Shown here in pieces: positions 7,746 through 18,924 of a stretch of 64,000 nucleotides of DNA (its first letter is position 1; the number at the start of each line of letters is the position of its first letter). The notes beneath the pieces are model-generated. The model was not told the DNA's origin and did no database searches. It saw only the letters and a list, made by a program, of their open reading frames with translations. Made by a program: the position numbers and the translations under genes. This DNA is from Diplonema papillatum (lineage: Eukaryota; Euglenozoa; Diplonemea; Diplonemida; Diplonemidae): assembly GCA_030068145.1 (NCBI GenBank), contig JAPJBO010000561.1, forward strand, positions 1 through 64,000, in the 5' to 3' direction.

Positions 7746-10265
7746 CCCAAAACTTGAGTTCCAAACTTGGGTCCCAAACTTGGGTCCCAAACTTGGGTCT
7801 CAAACTTGGGTCTCAAACTTGGGTCTCAAACTTGGGTCCCAAACTTGGGTCTCAAACTTGGGTCTCAAACTTGGGTCCTCAAACTTGGGTCCCAAACTTG
7901 GGTCTCAAACTTGGGTCCCAAACTTGGGTCCAAACTTGGGTCCCAAACTTGGGTCTCAAACTTGGGTCTCAAACTTGGGTCTCAAACTTGGGTCTCAAAC
8001 TTGGGTCCCAAACTTGGGTCCCAAACTTGGGTCCAAACTTGGGTCCCAAACTTGGGTCCCAAACTTGGGTCCCAAACTTGGGTCCCAAACTTGGGTCCCA
8101 AACTTGGGTCCCAAACTTGGGTCCCAAACTTGGGTCCCAAACTTGGGTCCCAAACTTGGGTCCCAAACTTGGGTCCAAACTTGGGTCCCAAACTTGGGTC
8201 CCAAACTTGGGTCCCAAACTTGGGTCCAAACTTGGGTCCAAAACTTGGTCCCAAACTTGGGTCCCAAACTTGGGTCCCAAACTTGGGTCCCAAACTTGGG
8301 TCCCAAACTTGGGTCCCAAACTTGGGTCCCCAAACTTGGGTCCCAAACTTGGGTCCCAAACTTGGGTCCCAAACTTGGGTCCCAAACTTGGGTCCCAAAC
8401 TTGGGTCCCAAACTTGGGTCCCAAACTTGGGTCCCAAACTTGGGTCCCAAACTTGGGTCCCAAACTTGGGTCCCAAACTTGGGTCCCAAACTTGGGTCCA
8501 AACTTGGGTCCCAACTTGGGTCCCAAACTTGGGTCCCCAACTTTGGGTCCCAAACTTGGGTCCCAACTTGGGTCCCAAACTTGGGTCCCAAACTTGGGTC
8601 CAAACTTGGGTCCCAAACTTGGGTCCCAAACTTGGGTCCCAAACTTGGGTCCCAAACTTGGGTCCCAAACTTGGGTCCAAACTTGGGTCCCAAACTTGGG
8701 TCCCAAACTTGGGTCCCAAACTTGGGTCCCAAACTTGGGTCCCAAACTTGGGTCCCAAACTTGGGTCCCAAACTTGGGTCCCAAACTTGGGTCCCAAACT
8801 TGGGTCCCAAACTTGGGTCCCAAACTTGGGTCCCAAACTTGGTCCAAACTTGGGTCCCAAACTTGGGTCCCAAACTTGGGTCCCAAACTTGGGTCCCAAC
8901 TTGGGTCCCAAACTTGGGTTCCAAACTTGGGTCCCAAACTTGGGTCCCAAACTTGGGTCCCAAACTTGGGGTCCAAACTTGGGTCCCAAACTTGGGTCCC
9001 AAACTTGGGTCCCAAACTTGGGTCCCAAACTTGGGTCCCAAACTTGGGTCCCAAACTTGGGTCCCAAACTTGGGTCCCAACTTGGGTCCCAAACTTGGGT
9101 CCCAAACTTGGGTCCCAAACTTGGGTCCCAAACTTGGGTCCCAAACTTGGGTCCAAAACTTGGGTCCCAAACTTGGGTCCCAAACTTGGGTCCCAACTTG
9201 GGTCCCAAACTTGGGTCCCAAACTTGGTCCCAAACTTGGGTCCCAAACTTGGGTCCCAAACTTGGGTCCAAACTTGGGTCCCAAACTTGGGTCCAACTTG
9301 GGTCCCAAACTTGGGTCCCAAACTTGGGTCCCAAACTTGGGTCCCAAACTTGGGTCCCAACTTGGGTCCCAAACTTGGTCCCAAACTTGGGTCCCAAACT
9401 TGGTCCCAAACTTGGGGTCCCAAACTTGGGTCCCAAACTTGGGTCCCAAACTTGGGTCCCAAACTTGGGTCCAAAACTTGGGTCCCAAACTGGTCGCCAA
9501 ACTTGGGTCCCAAACTTGGGTCCCAAACTTGGGTCCCAAACTTGGGTCCAAACTTGGGTCCCAAACTTGGGTCCCAAACTTGGGTCCCAAACTTGGGTCC
9601 CAAACTTGGGTCCCAAACTTGGGTCCCAAACTTGGGTCCCAAACTTGGGTCCCAACTTGGGTCCCAAACTTGGGTCCCAAACTTGGGTCCCAACTTGGGT
9701 CCCAAACTTGGGTCCCAAACTTGGGTCCCAAACTTGGGTCCCAAACTTGGGTCCCAAACTTGGGTCCCAAACTTGGGTCCCAAACTTGGGTCCCAAACTT
9801 GGGTCCCAAACTTGGGTCCCAAACTTGGGTCCCAAACTTGGGTCCCAAACTTGGGTCCCAAACTTGGGTCCCAAACTTGGGTCCCAAACTTGGGTCCCAA
9901 ACTTGGGTCCCAAACTTGGGTCCCAAACTTGGGTCCCAAACTTGGGTCCCAAACTTGGGTCCCAAACTTGGGTCCCAAACTTGGGTCCCAAACTTGGGTC
10001 CCAAACTTGGGTCCCAAACTTGGGTCCCAAACTTGGGTCCCAAACTTGGGTCCCAAACTTGGGTCCCAAACTTGGGTCCCAAACTTGGGTCCCAAACTTG
10101 GGTCCCAAACTTGGGTCCCAAACTTGGGTCCCAAACTTGGGTCCCAAACTTGGGTCCCAAACTTGGGTCCCAAACTTGGGTCCCAAACTTGGGTCCCAAA
10201 CTTGGGTCCCAAACTTGGGTCCCAAACTTGGGTCCCAAACTTGGGTCCCAAACTTGGGTCTCAAA
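7741..10265 (-). repeat. Large 13-bp tandem array, copy 2 (unit CTTGGGTCCCAAA)
   Basis: About 2.5 kb of the 13-bp unit, roughly 190 copies. The left edge (7,790-8,010) is rich in a GGGTCTC variant and the middle has many 12-bp or 14-bp length variants. From about 9,670 to 10,255 the units are essentially identical, with one GGGTCTC variant again at the very right edge. All six frames are open for over 2.2 kb purely because of the unit length. It is the inverted partner of the array at 6,082-6,410. Confidence 0.95.
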
Positions 10266-10628
10266 CGCGGTGCACCGTGCTGCACGCGAGGAAAACCCGG
10301 CTGAGGGGAATTGATGCCTGTTGTGTTTCAGTTTTTGATCGGCATGGCAGCAAACCTTGCCATTTTGGTCCTTGATTCGATGAGAGTCTGGATTTGCTAA
10401 CCGAACCTGGTTCTGCAGAAACTTGGACACAACTTGGACTCAAAACTTGGACCCGCACTCAAGTTAGAACAAAGTACTCTTTTGGGCACAAACAGGAAAA
10501 GGTGCTGTTTTGGGCACAAACTCGGGAAACGTACTGTTTTGGACCTTATCCCAGCCTCGTTTTGCCCGGGCTTCGTTCCGCCCCACAGGACAGAACAGAA
10601 CAGGATAAGAGACCGTACCAGAGCAAAA
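10266..10628. other. Gene-free spacer with remnants of the array flank
   Basis: No gene is supported. From 10,420 there are decayed units (AACTTGGAC, CAAAACTTGGACCC) and TTTTGGGCACAAAC boxes like the one that borders the other arrays, so the region is probably a diverged array flank. Confidence 0.5.
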
Positions 10629-10995
10629 CGTACTATCATGGACAACTCTAAGGAAACATGTACTATCTTGATCAACTCTAAGGAAACATGTACTATCTTG
10701 ATCAACTCTAAGGAAAGATGTACTATCTTGATCAACTCTAAGGAAACATGTACTATCTTGATCAACTCTAAGAAAAACCGTACTATCTTGGGATGTACTA
10801 TAATGGGCAACTCTAAGGAAACATGTACTATCTTGATCAACTCTAAGAGGTATGTACTATAATGGGTAACTCTAAGGAAACATGTACTATCTTGATCAAC
10901 TCTAAGAAAAACCGTACTATCTTGGGTATTGACTCCTCTAAGAGGTATGTACTATAATGGGTAATTCTAAGAAAGTGTGTACTATAATGGGAAAT
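10629..10995 (-). repeat. 30-bp minisatellite, block 3 (inverted, about 12 units)
   Basis: Tandem units of GTACTATCTTGATCAACTCT plus AAGGAAACAT, the reverse complement of the unit at 6,556 and 7,505. Variants with TATAATGGGCAACTC are interspersed. Confidence 0.92.
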
Positions 10996-11000
10996 GACCC

Positions 11001-11278
11001 AGCCCAAGGGGTGGCAAGAATAGTCATTTCATCTGGCGGGGCGCGACCGGACGAAGCGGTCCACCCTGTTGCAGGGGGTAGTGTCACTGCATCGCGGGTT
11101 TTTTTACCTGGTCGGACCTGCTCGCTAGCAGGCCAGCCCAGGTCGCAGTGAGACTGGCGTTCACTGTGTGCTGAAGAAGCATTTTTTTGGACTACCGCTC
11201 CGGAAGCAACCGGATACCGGCAGCCCCGCTGTATCAACATGGCTTGTACAGTGTCCCGCGCTCCAAAAAAAAAAAAAA
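11001..11278 (+). mobile_element. LINE-B 3' end, 5'-truncated copy 1 with A14 tail
   Basis: This matches the last part of the longer LINE-B copy (15,040-15,315): the AGCCCAAGGGGTGGCAAGAA start, the CGGGTTTTTTTACC box, the CCGGATACCGGCAGCCCCGC box and a tail at CGCGCTCC followed by A14 (11,265-11,278). It holds only the last codons of the ORF and the 3' UTR. Confidence 0.88.
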
Positions 11279-11289
11279 GCGGGTTTTCA

Positions 11290-11981
11290 TGCGGGCGGCC
11301 ACCGACGCCGCGGCCAAGAATCTACCCCCTCCGCTCTCGGCACGCCTCTGCGCCACGGCCGCTAACAGCCGCTATCGTTCCGTCCTCTGGCTGGAGAGCA
11401 GTGAAGCTGGAGCACGAGAGGCCTTGGACAGGGCCACCCTCCTCAGGAACCCGTCGTCGTTCGCCAGGTTGGTCTCTGGCCGCCGCATCCCCCGCCCCAA
11501 GCACTTGGCACCACGGGCGGAAAGAGAGGTGCGGCAGCTCCGCACTGGCCACCACCACCTGGTGATGACCATGTACGCCACCGAATGGCGCGACCTCTCG
11601 AGGGCGGATCGCAGACAGGCGTTTCTCCCGTGCCCTATTTGCGGCACCCGGTCGTTGGCCCCGCTACTCCACCTCTTCGTCGGATGTGACGCCCCCGCTG
11701 CAGCGCTGTCCAGGCTGACGATGGACGCCGACCTCGACGCGAAGAGCCGCCTCCATGCGAAGCCGCCGCCCGTCGATGCCATGGAGCGCCTCTGGGCAAT
11801 CCTCTTCGTTTTTCCGGAACTCGCTCTGGCGTACCTGCAGAGGTGCGGCACTCTGCCGAGTTACGGTATCCTCGCCGGCCAGACGTCCGCCGAGCCCGTG
11901 GGCGGCGGCGTCAATCGCTCCATAACGCCTGACGCCGCCTCCTCGCGCTCCGCCGACTCGGACGACGCGATCTCTCGCTGA
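11290..11981 (+). pseudogene. C-terminal fragment of LINE-C ORF2 with CCHC knuckle
   Basis: The reading frame has the usual features downstream of an RT domain: an S-x-Y-R-S-V-L-W-L-E segment, then L-R-T-G-H-H-H-L-V and a zinc-knuckle-like C-P-I-C-G-T...L-H-L-F-V-G-C (Cys-x2-Cys...His-x4-Cys) at about 11,630-11,690. It lacks endonuclease and RT parts, so it is a dead 5'-truncated copy. The clade cannot be fixed from this part. Confidence 0.6.
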
Positions 11982-12219
11982 GGGCGCTCACCACCAACTT
12001 GCGCGCTGCGGGCTGTACCGCTCGGACGCGCCAGACGCCAACTCCTCGCGGCGTTTCCGAAGACGCCATCTTGCGCCGACGGTCGATCTGCAGCTGCTCC
12101 CGCCTAACGTCTCAGTAAACGCCTGCTTCGGCACCCCGGCCGCCAAGGCCCAAAGGGGAGAAGCGCGCTTGACTACAAGCAATAAGCGGTATCGGCGCCC
12201 TACAGCAAACAACGGGTCT

Positions 12220-12660
12220 TCCACCTGACCTCACTCAACCGCCACTAGGCAGGTTCGAGTGAAAGGCTCAGAAACTGGACACCCACGCACCTAATCCCCC
12301 TTGCATAGCCGGGGCAGAGTGAGCGGGCGCCGATCTTCAGACCATGCCCAGTACACAGCCTCTGACCTCTGACTTCAGTGTCTGACTCTTAGTCGGTCCC
12401 CAACGTTTCCCGCCGGTGCCTCGATACCCGGCCGTCAAGGCCCTACGGGGAGAGGCCCGCAACAAACAAGCAACCGTGGGCTCCGCCACACCATACCAAT
12501 TCCCACATTCCAACTCCCCCCCCTCAAAGTTCCAGTGGCAGAGAAAGAAAGAAGCCAGAGAGGTCTCCCGGGTCTTCCACCTGACCTCACTCAACCGCCA
12601 CCTGGCTGGTTTGTGTGAAAGGCTCAGATACTGGACACCCACACACAGTTATCCCCCCCC
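12220..12660 (+). repeat. Pair of about 80-bp direct repeats
   Basis: TCTTCCACCTGACCTCACTC and the following AACCGCCAC...GAAAGGCTCAGA(A/T)ACTGGACACCCAC are present at 12,220-12,300 and 12,573-12,655, about 350 bp apart. They probably mark an internal duplication or two copies of an element end. Confidence 0.8.
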
Positions 12661-12999
12661 CTTGTACCATAGCCCTTCCCACTCTTGCATGTGTCTTGTG
12701 TCTCTCTGGCACGCCTTCCGGCCCGAAGAGGCCCGTAAAGCCTGCCCGAAAACTGGAACGCGGCTCTCCGGAGCTGCCAAAGAATGTGGTGCCTCTTGCA
12801 AAAAAAAAAAAAGAAAAAGGGCTGCTAAAAAGGGGTGCTAAGAAATACTGCTACACACACAAACACCGAAACACACAACTCGGCATCAAAGGCAAGGCAC
12901 CATGGGCAGCAGCCGTGTCAACGGCGGGTGAGTAGCGACACCCCCCGCAAGCGAGCCGAACACAACGGGCGAAAGGAGAGAAGACACAAGAAAGGACTC

Positions 13000-13275
13000 C
13001 AGCAAGGACACAAACCCGCACGGCAACCACGCCACTGCAGAGCAGAAAGACGAGTTGCGGCTAAACACGGTTTGCATGATCACTTCGCGCTCACAGTACC
13101 ACACTTACTGCTCTTTCTTCTTTTCACGCACCGAACACACGCGAAGGTACACACTGAGAGAAATACAGAAGACAGAAGAAAGGATTCCAGCAAGGACACA
13201 AGCCCGCACGACAACCACGCCACTGCAGAGCAGACAGACGAGTTGCGGCTACACACGGCTTGCATGATCTCTTCG
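13000..13275 (+). repeat. Tandem duplication, period about 183 bp
   Basis: The block CCAGCAAGGACACAA(A/G)CCCGCAC...GCATGATC(A/T)CTTCGCGC occurs at 12,998-13,092 and again at 13,187-13,278 with a 90-bp spacer. It contains no gene. The stretch from 12,813 to 13,740 as a whole is gene-free. Confidence 0.8.
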
Positions 13276-13753
13276 CGCCAAAAGAACCTTTGTTCGCTTC
13301 GCTCTTCCGTCCTTTCTCAACAACCGAACGCACACACAGCTACAGAAAAACGGGGCCTTTGCCCTCACGGAGACCCTGCCTGACATTAGGGAAGGCCAAC
13401 CGACACATCATTCGATTCAAGAATCATTGTCGGTCCCGAGTGTCAGGTCAATCTGTACCCTCACGAGGACAGAACCCCTCACACGTAACTCGTCTGACGA
13501 GTGCCCCGCGTGTGGGGGGATGCGTAACGAGCTCAGGGGCCGAAACGGGGGTCTCCGACGTGATTAGCAGCATACTACAGAAGGCTGCCAAAGCATCTTT
13601 TCAAAACACACCAACACGTCTACAGGAACCAGCGAAAGAACCTCTCCCACGGCAAGAACAATCAGCCCAGCTGGCCTCTTCCTCTCCTTTCCTTTTTGTT
13701 CTCCAAAGAAGACAGGATAGAAGGAAAAGGTGCCTCATCTAAAAAAAAAAAAA

Positions 13754-15315
13754 GGCGCCGAGAGGAAAATGCGGATGATAGCCTCCCTCCCTGATGCGCA
13801 TGTGGCTTTGACACTGCTGAAGTTCTGCGCCGGCTTCGTCAGCGTCGTCCACCTCATGCGCGCAGTGGGGGCCGTCTTTGACTTCGCTGGCATCGATCAG
13901 GCCACGCAGTCTTGCCTGGCGACGATCACGGGCATAGAGACGGACGCATCCGCCTGGGCCCTGGCTTCCCTTCCCGTCAGGCTGGGCGGCTTGGGCCTGC
14001 ACTCCTGCGCAGATACAGCGGCGATCGCGCACATCGCGGCCACCTTTGACGGCGAGGCTTGCCTGTCGTCCCTGGTGACCCCCTACGTCCTGCCGCACGC
14101 GATGCTTCTCAACGAGGACGACACCTTTCTAGCGTCCCTCGAAGACCCGCGCCTTGCACCCTTTGATTCCGTCCTGGAGAAGATTCAGGACGTTCTGCAG
14201 GCACGGGATAACTACGGGGGGCGTGGACAGAAAGTGTGGTCCACGACGGTTCACGGCGAGCGGCGCAAGGCCCTCCTTGACTCGATGACAGAGGAGCTTG
14301 GCCGGTCGGGCCAGCTCCAAGGGCCGGCACTGGCCCTGAAGCAGGTCCAAATCCGGGCGCGGATCCAAAGCTGCTCCGGCCAGCATGCGTCCGCGTGGCT
14401 TTACGGCAACGCGGAGGCGGACCCCAGGCTGTGGCTATCCCCCGCGGAGCTCGCGGTGGCCATCCGGCTTCGGCTCGGGCTGCCCATCGCCCCCATGCCG
14501 AGCATCTGTCGTCTCTGCGGGACAGGCTCGGCAGACGTTGACGGAGTGCACGCGCGTAGTTGCTTCTCCGGCGGCCGCCGGACGAGAATGCACAATGCAC
14601 TCCGCGACGTCATCGCTGACTTCGCCCGCCGCGGGCTGCTGGCCCCGGCGGTCGAGCGCCCCGTGTTTTCGAACACGGAGCGAAAGCGCCCGGACATCAG
14701 CTATGTCCGGGACGGCACCACCGTTGTGTTAGATGTCGCCGTCACCTTCCCCCTGCAGCCATCGAATCCCCAGTACGCTAAGAGGGCAGCGGAGAAGCCA
14801 GGGGGGGCGGCGACAGCCTACGCAACAGCTGTCAAAGAAGGCAAGTACCGCGGCATTATCGACAACGAGCCAAACCCTCGGGAATGGCTCGCTGTCCCGC
14901 TAGTCGTGGACACCTTCGGAGCGTGGTGTCCTGGAGCACTCACGGAGTTGCGGCAAATAGCCCGCAAAAGCGCCCTCCGTGAAGACCGGACCGCTTCGGC
15001 CGCCTGCCAGGACTTCTTCCACCAATTGAGCTTTCAGGTAGCCCAAGGGGTGGCAAGAATAGTCATTGCATCTGGTGGGGCGCGACCGGACGAAGCGGTC
15101 CACCCTGTTGCAGGGGGTAGTGTCACTGCATCGCGGGTTTTTTTACCTGGTCGGACCTGCTCGCTAGCAGGCCAGCCCAGGTCGCAGTGAGACTGGCGTT
15201 CATTGTGTGCTGAAGAAGCATTTTTTTGGGCTCCCGCTCCGGAAGCAACCGGATACCGGCAGCCCCGCTGTACCAACATGGCTTGTACAGTGTCCCGCGC
15301 TCCAAAAAAAAAAAA
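13754..15315 (+). mobile_element. LINE-B copy 2: 5'-truncated non-LTR element of the restriction-like-endonuclease type
   Basis: It starts immediately after an A13 tract (13,741-13,753) and ends in A12 (15,304-15,315). It carries a 486-codon open frame ending at 15,190 and a 125-bp 3' UTR shared with the other two copies. The 5' end lacks the RT palm, so this copy is not autonomous. Confidence 0.85.
13757..15190 (+). CDS. LINE-B ORF, C-terminal half: CCHC motif and PD-(D/E)XK-type endonuclease
   Basis: The frame starts in the thumb/linker region after an RT (L-K-F-C-A-G-F-V-S-V-V-H-L, then L-A-S-L-P-V-R-L-G-G-L-G-L-H-S). It then has a CCHC knuckle C-R-L-C-G-T...V-H-A-R-S-C at about 14,505-14,565. 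Next is R-K-R-P-D-I-S-Y followed 13 residues later by V-V-L-D-V-A-V-T-F-P (about 14,683-14,752). That pairing of P-D and D-V is the pattern of the restriction-like endonuclease of R2/NeSL/Hero-type LINEs, which cuts the target site. The C-terminal V-P-L-V-V-D-T-F-G-A-W motif is also typical of this family. The frame is intact although the RT is missing. It is a retroelement remnant, not a host gene. Confidence 0.75.
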   Translation, partial: AERKMRMIASLPDAHVALTLLKFCAGFVSVVHLMRAVGAVFDFAGIDQATQSCLATITGIETDASAWALASLPVRLGGLGLHSCADTAAIAHIAATFDGEACLSSLVTPYVLPHAMLLNEDDTFLASLEDPRLAPFDSVLEKIQDVLQARDNYGGRGQKVWSTTVHGERRKALLDSMTEELGRSGQLQGPALALKQVQIRARIQSCSGQHASAWLYGNAEADPRLWLSPAELAVAIRLRLGLPIAPMPSICRLCGTGSADVDGVHARSCFSGGRRTRMHNALRDVIADFARRGLLAPAVERPVFSNTERKRPDISYVRDGTTVVLDVAVTFPLQPSNPQYAKRAAEKPGGAATAYATAVKEGKYRGIIDNEPNPREWLAVPLVVDTFGAWCPGALTELRQIARKSALREDRTASAACQDFFHQLSFQVAQGVARIVIASGGARPDEAVHPVAGGSVTASRVFLPGRTCSLAGQPRSQ

Positions 15316-16195
15316 GGGTTTCCACTCGTTTTCCACATATCCGTCATTGCACTCACCAACGACTCTTTTGGTCGCCGGTTCGAGTCCCGCGGTGGGTGTC
15401 GTGTCCTCAGAATCTTGAAACCGACCATTTTCGCACCTACAGGTGGAAGAAATCGGCAGAAAGCCAAAAAAAGTCGTTTTTATGACACTTTTTCGTGAAA
15501 TGAGTGTTATACCATTCTATTACTACCCCCAAACTTTTGTACCATCCCATTACCATCGCCAACCACTTGAACCGGAGAACTCGCAGACCAGTACTTTTGG
15601 CGACAATACCTAACACGATCATCGTAAAGCAGCAGCGCGGCAGTTCATCGGCAGTATCGAAGGGCGCATTCGAGTCTTGGACTCCGAGTTGGTCCTGGTG
15701 CGGTCAGTCTTTGAACTCTTTCCGCCTTGGCTGTTTCACATGAAATTGTTGCTGACTCAGCCGATGCCTGGCTTGCCAGCGGTAGTAGGTGCAGCAAATA
15801 GCTTAGCGGAAAGGAACGTAGACAATATCGAGACACTATCGATAGCAGTGTGAAGAGAAGTGAGGAGACCGGAAACTCCCCGCAGAGATGGTCCCTGCAG
15901 TCTAACTCGTCTCTCTCTCTCTCTCCTTATTGTGGTAGTGGTTGGTCCGGTTTTGAGGTGTGAGAGTGCCTACCTTGGTCGCGCTACGGATTCCCCCCGT
16001 TGATCAGGCGGTGGGGTGGTGTCCCCCGTCGCGTCTCGCCTTGCTCGCTTCTGGGGAGGTGACGCCACTTACCTGTCGTGACCCAGCAGGGGCGACGCCA
16101 AATCACGATGCTGCCCAGAAGAGAAGAAGAGAGATAAAAGAAAATCGCACATTGCGATTGTCCTCATTGTGGTAGTGGGGCGACCGGACACTCGG
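15316..16195. other. Gene-free region with tRNA-like and dispersed repeat pieces
   Basis: No gene is supported. At about 15,347-15,405 there is a sequence with a B-box-like GGTTCGAGTCCC whose ends CACTCACC and GGTGGGTG can pair as an acceptor stem. There is no room for a D-arm, so it is a tRNA-like relic at best. At 15,871-15,930 a 60-bp segment (GACCGGAAACTCC...GATGGTCCCTGCA...TCTCTCTCTCTC) is shared with 22,205-22,265. Confidence 0.4.
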
Positions 16196-16860
16196 TGTCT
16201 CAGCAGAAAATAATGACTCTACCCACCCTTTGGGCGCCCCACTCAGCGCCGGAGAAATAGCACTCTACCTACCCTTTTGAGCGCTCCTCAGTGCTTCAGC
16301 AGACAATTCATTCTACCCACCCTGTGAACGCTCCTTCGGTGTCTCGGCAGGAGATAATGACTCTACCCACCCTTTGGGCGCCCCATTCAGTGCCGGAGAA
16401 ATATCACTCAACCCACCCTTTGGTCACTCCTTCAGTGTCCCAGCAGTAGAGCACTCTATCCACCGATCGCTCCTTCAGTGTCTCAGCAGGAAACAATGAC
16501 TTTACCCACCCTTTGGGCGCCCCATTCAGTGCCGGAGAAATAGCACTTATCCACCCTTTGGCCGCTCCTTCAGTGTCCCAGCAGTAGAGCACTCTATCCA
16601 CCGATCGCTCCTTCGGTGTCTCAGCAGGAAATAATGACTCTACCCACCCTTTGGGCGCCCCATTCAGTGCCGGAGAAATATCACTCACCCACCCTTTGGT
16701 CGCTCCTTCAGTGTCCCAGCAGTAGAGCACTCTATCCACCGATCGCTCCTTCAGTGTCTCAGCAGGAAACAATGACTTTACCCACCCTTTGGGCGCCCCA
16801 TTCAGTGCCGGAGAAATAGCACTCTATCCACCCCTTCAGTGCCTGAGCAGTAGATCACCC
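16196..16860 (+). repeat. Intronic minisatellite, compound units of about 60 and 120 bp
   Basis: The block repeats CCACCCTTTGGGCGCCCCATTCAGTGCCGGAGAAATA and GCTCCTTC(A/G)GTGTC(T/C)CAGCAG in alternating order. Many units end in YYCAGTGTCTCAGCAG, which looks like a 3' splice site. The array ends 12 bases before the acceptor of the NAGLU-like exon, so it lies inside the preceding intron. Confidence 0.9.
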
Positions 16861-16871
16861 TTGCCCTGCAG

Positions 16872-17656
16872 GAGCGTCGGCAGCGTGGACGAGTTTGCAA
16901 TCGACGGTCTACGACGCGCCGTCGCATTTCAAAGACGGATCGAGCATGTGGTCCGTGACGAAGTCCATCGTGACGCTGCGCCCTTCGATGTCGATGGAGT
17001 ACGAAGGCTTCATGCCCACGGCGCTGTACTACGATCCCGCGGTCGTGGTCTCCGCGTTCAAGTCGCTGTTGAACGACTCTTCGACGCTTGGCGACGTGTC
17101 CCTGTACAAACACGACGTCGTCGACTTTGGACGGCAAGCTCTGTCGAATCTGATGCTGGTGCTTAACCAGAACCACACCGACGCGTACAACTCGAAGGAC
17201 GGCGCGAAGCAGGCGAGGGTGGCCGCTCTGATCCGGTCGGTAATCAGCGACCTCGACGACCTGCTGTCGTCGCACGAGAATTTCCTCCTCGGGACGTGGA
17301 TAGCGGCCGCGAGGGCCTGGGGCGACGGCAGCGGCAGCAACGCGACCGGGGCTGCGTACTACGAGTGGAACGCGAGGAACCAGGTCACCCTGTGGGGTCC
17401 GCACGGCGAGATTCATGACTACGCCGCGAAGCAGTGGGGCGGGCTGGTGCGCGGGTATTACGCGCCGCGCTGGGACCTGTACCTGACGGCGGTCAACAAG
17501 TCGTTCAACGCCGGCGTGGGGTTCAACTCGACGGCTTTCAACAACGACTGTCTCGCCCTCGAACAAAGCTGGCAGCATGCTTCAGAACCGTACCCCGCGG
17601 CGCCGGCCGGCGACACGATCGAGATCGCCCAACGGATCGCCGCAAAGTACTTTTAA
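16872..17656 (+). CDS. Alpha-N-acetylglucosaminidase (NAGLU-like, GH89), last exon
   Basis: A 3' splice site CCCTGCAG ends at 16,871. The exon continues in frame with A-A-W-T-S-L-Q-S-T-V-Y and ends at the TAA at 17,654. GH89 enzymes remove terminal N-acetylglucosamine from heparan-sulfate-type glycans, usually in the lysosome. The exon shows family landmarks of the C-terminal helical domain: D-L-D-D-L-L-S-S-H-E-N-F-L-L-G-T-W, then Y-Y-E-W-N-A-R-N-Q-V-T-L-W-G, then D-Y-A-A-K-Q-W-G-G-L-V-R-G-Y-Y and P-R-W-D-L-Y-L. The catalytic domain must lie in earlier exons, none of which I can see downstream of 11 kb. They may lie left of the window or be separated by retroelement insertions. Several N-x-S/T sites fit a secretory-pathway protein. 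Confidence 0.85.
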
Positions 17657-17696
17657 AAAAAGATGCAATACAGGGCACAATGGGACGCAATCACGC

Positions 17697-18697
<1,001 letters not shown>

Positions 18698-18732
<35 letters not shown>
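18698..18732 (+). repeat. Poly-G run of 35 bases
   Basis: G35 without interruption. Runs of this kind recur in the window (for example C33 at 59,556) and are potential G-quadruplex sites. Confidence 0.95.
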
Positions 18733-18733
<1 letters not shown>

Positions 18734-18794
18734 AGCCGCGTTGTTACTCCCATCTCCCCCTCCAGCCCTATTTTCATCCCTTTCCTAGACAGCA

Positions 18795-18885
18795 TCTTCC
18801 TCGAAGAAGACTTGATGCTAGCATCAACCAGGCATGAGAGGCAGTGCTGCCTAAACATTAAGCAAAGGATTTACCCCCCTCCAGC
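18795..18885 (+). repeat. Diverged solo copy of the end of the PLE terminal repeat
   Basis: CGAAGAAGACTTGATGCTAG followed by CATCAA, then CATGAGAGGCA and a C-run, matches 37,066-37,141 and 54,406-54,483. It includes the perfect 16-bp palindrome TTGATGCTAGCATCAA. It indicates that other PLE copies have existed in this region. Confidence 0.7.
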
Positions 18886-18924
18886 CCTCACGGGCGGCTC
18901 CTGCGGGGATTTGTTGTACTTTAC

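Larger units (their letters stand above)
11279..12812 (+). mobile_element. LINE-C, 5'-truncated non-LTR fragment with A13 tail
   Basis: It starts directly after the A14 tail of LINE-B copy 1 and ends in A13 at 12,800-12,812. The first 0.7 kb is coding (see the ORF entry). The remaining 0.8 kb is 3'-UTR-like and holds a direct repeat (about 12,220-12,300 and 12,570-12,655). The start and end at A-tracts fit a retrotransposed copy. Confidence 0.6.

Noticed and set aside
7741..10375. Very long open frames (over 800 codons) in all frames of the 13-bp array
   Set aside because: They arise because a stop-free 13-bp unit cycles through all frames. The products are pure 13-residue repeats with no start context or domain.
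15347..15405. A functional tRNA
   Set aside because: There is an acceptor-like pairing and a B-box, but no space for a D-arm and no A-box.
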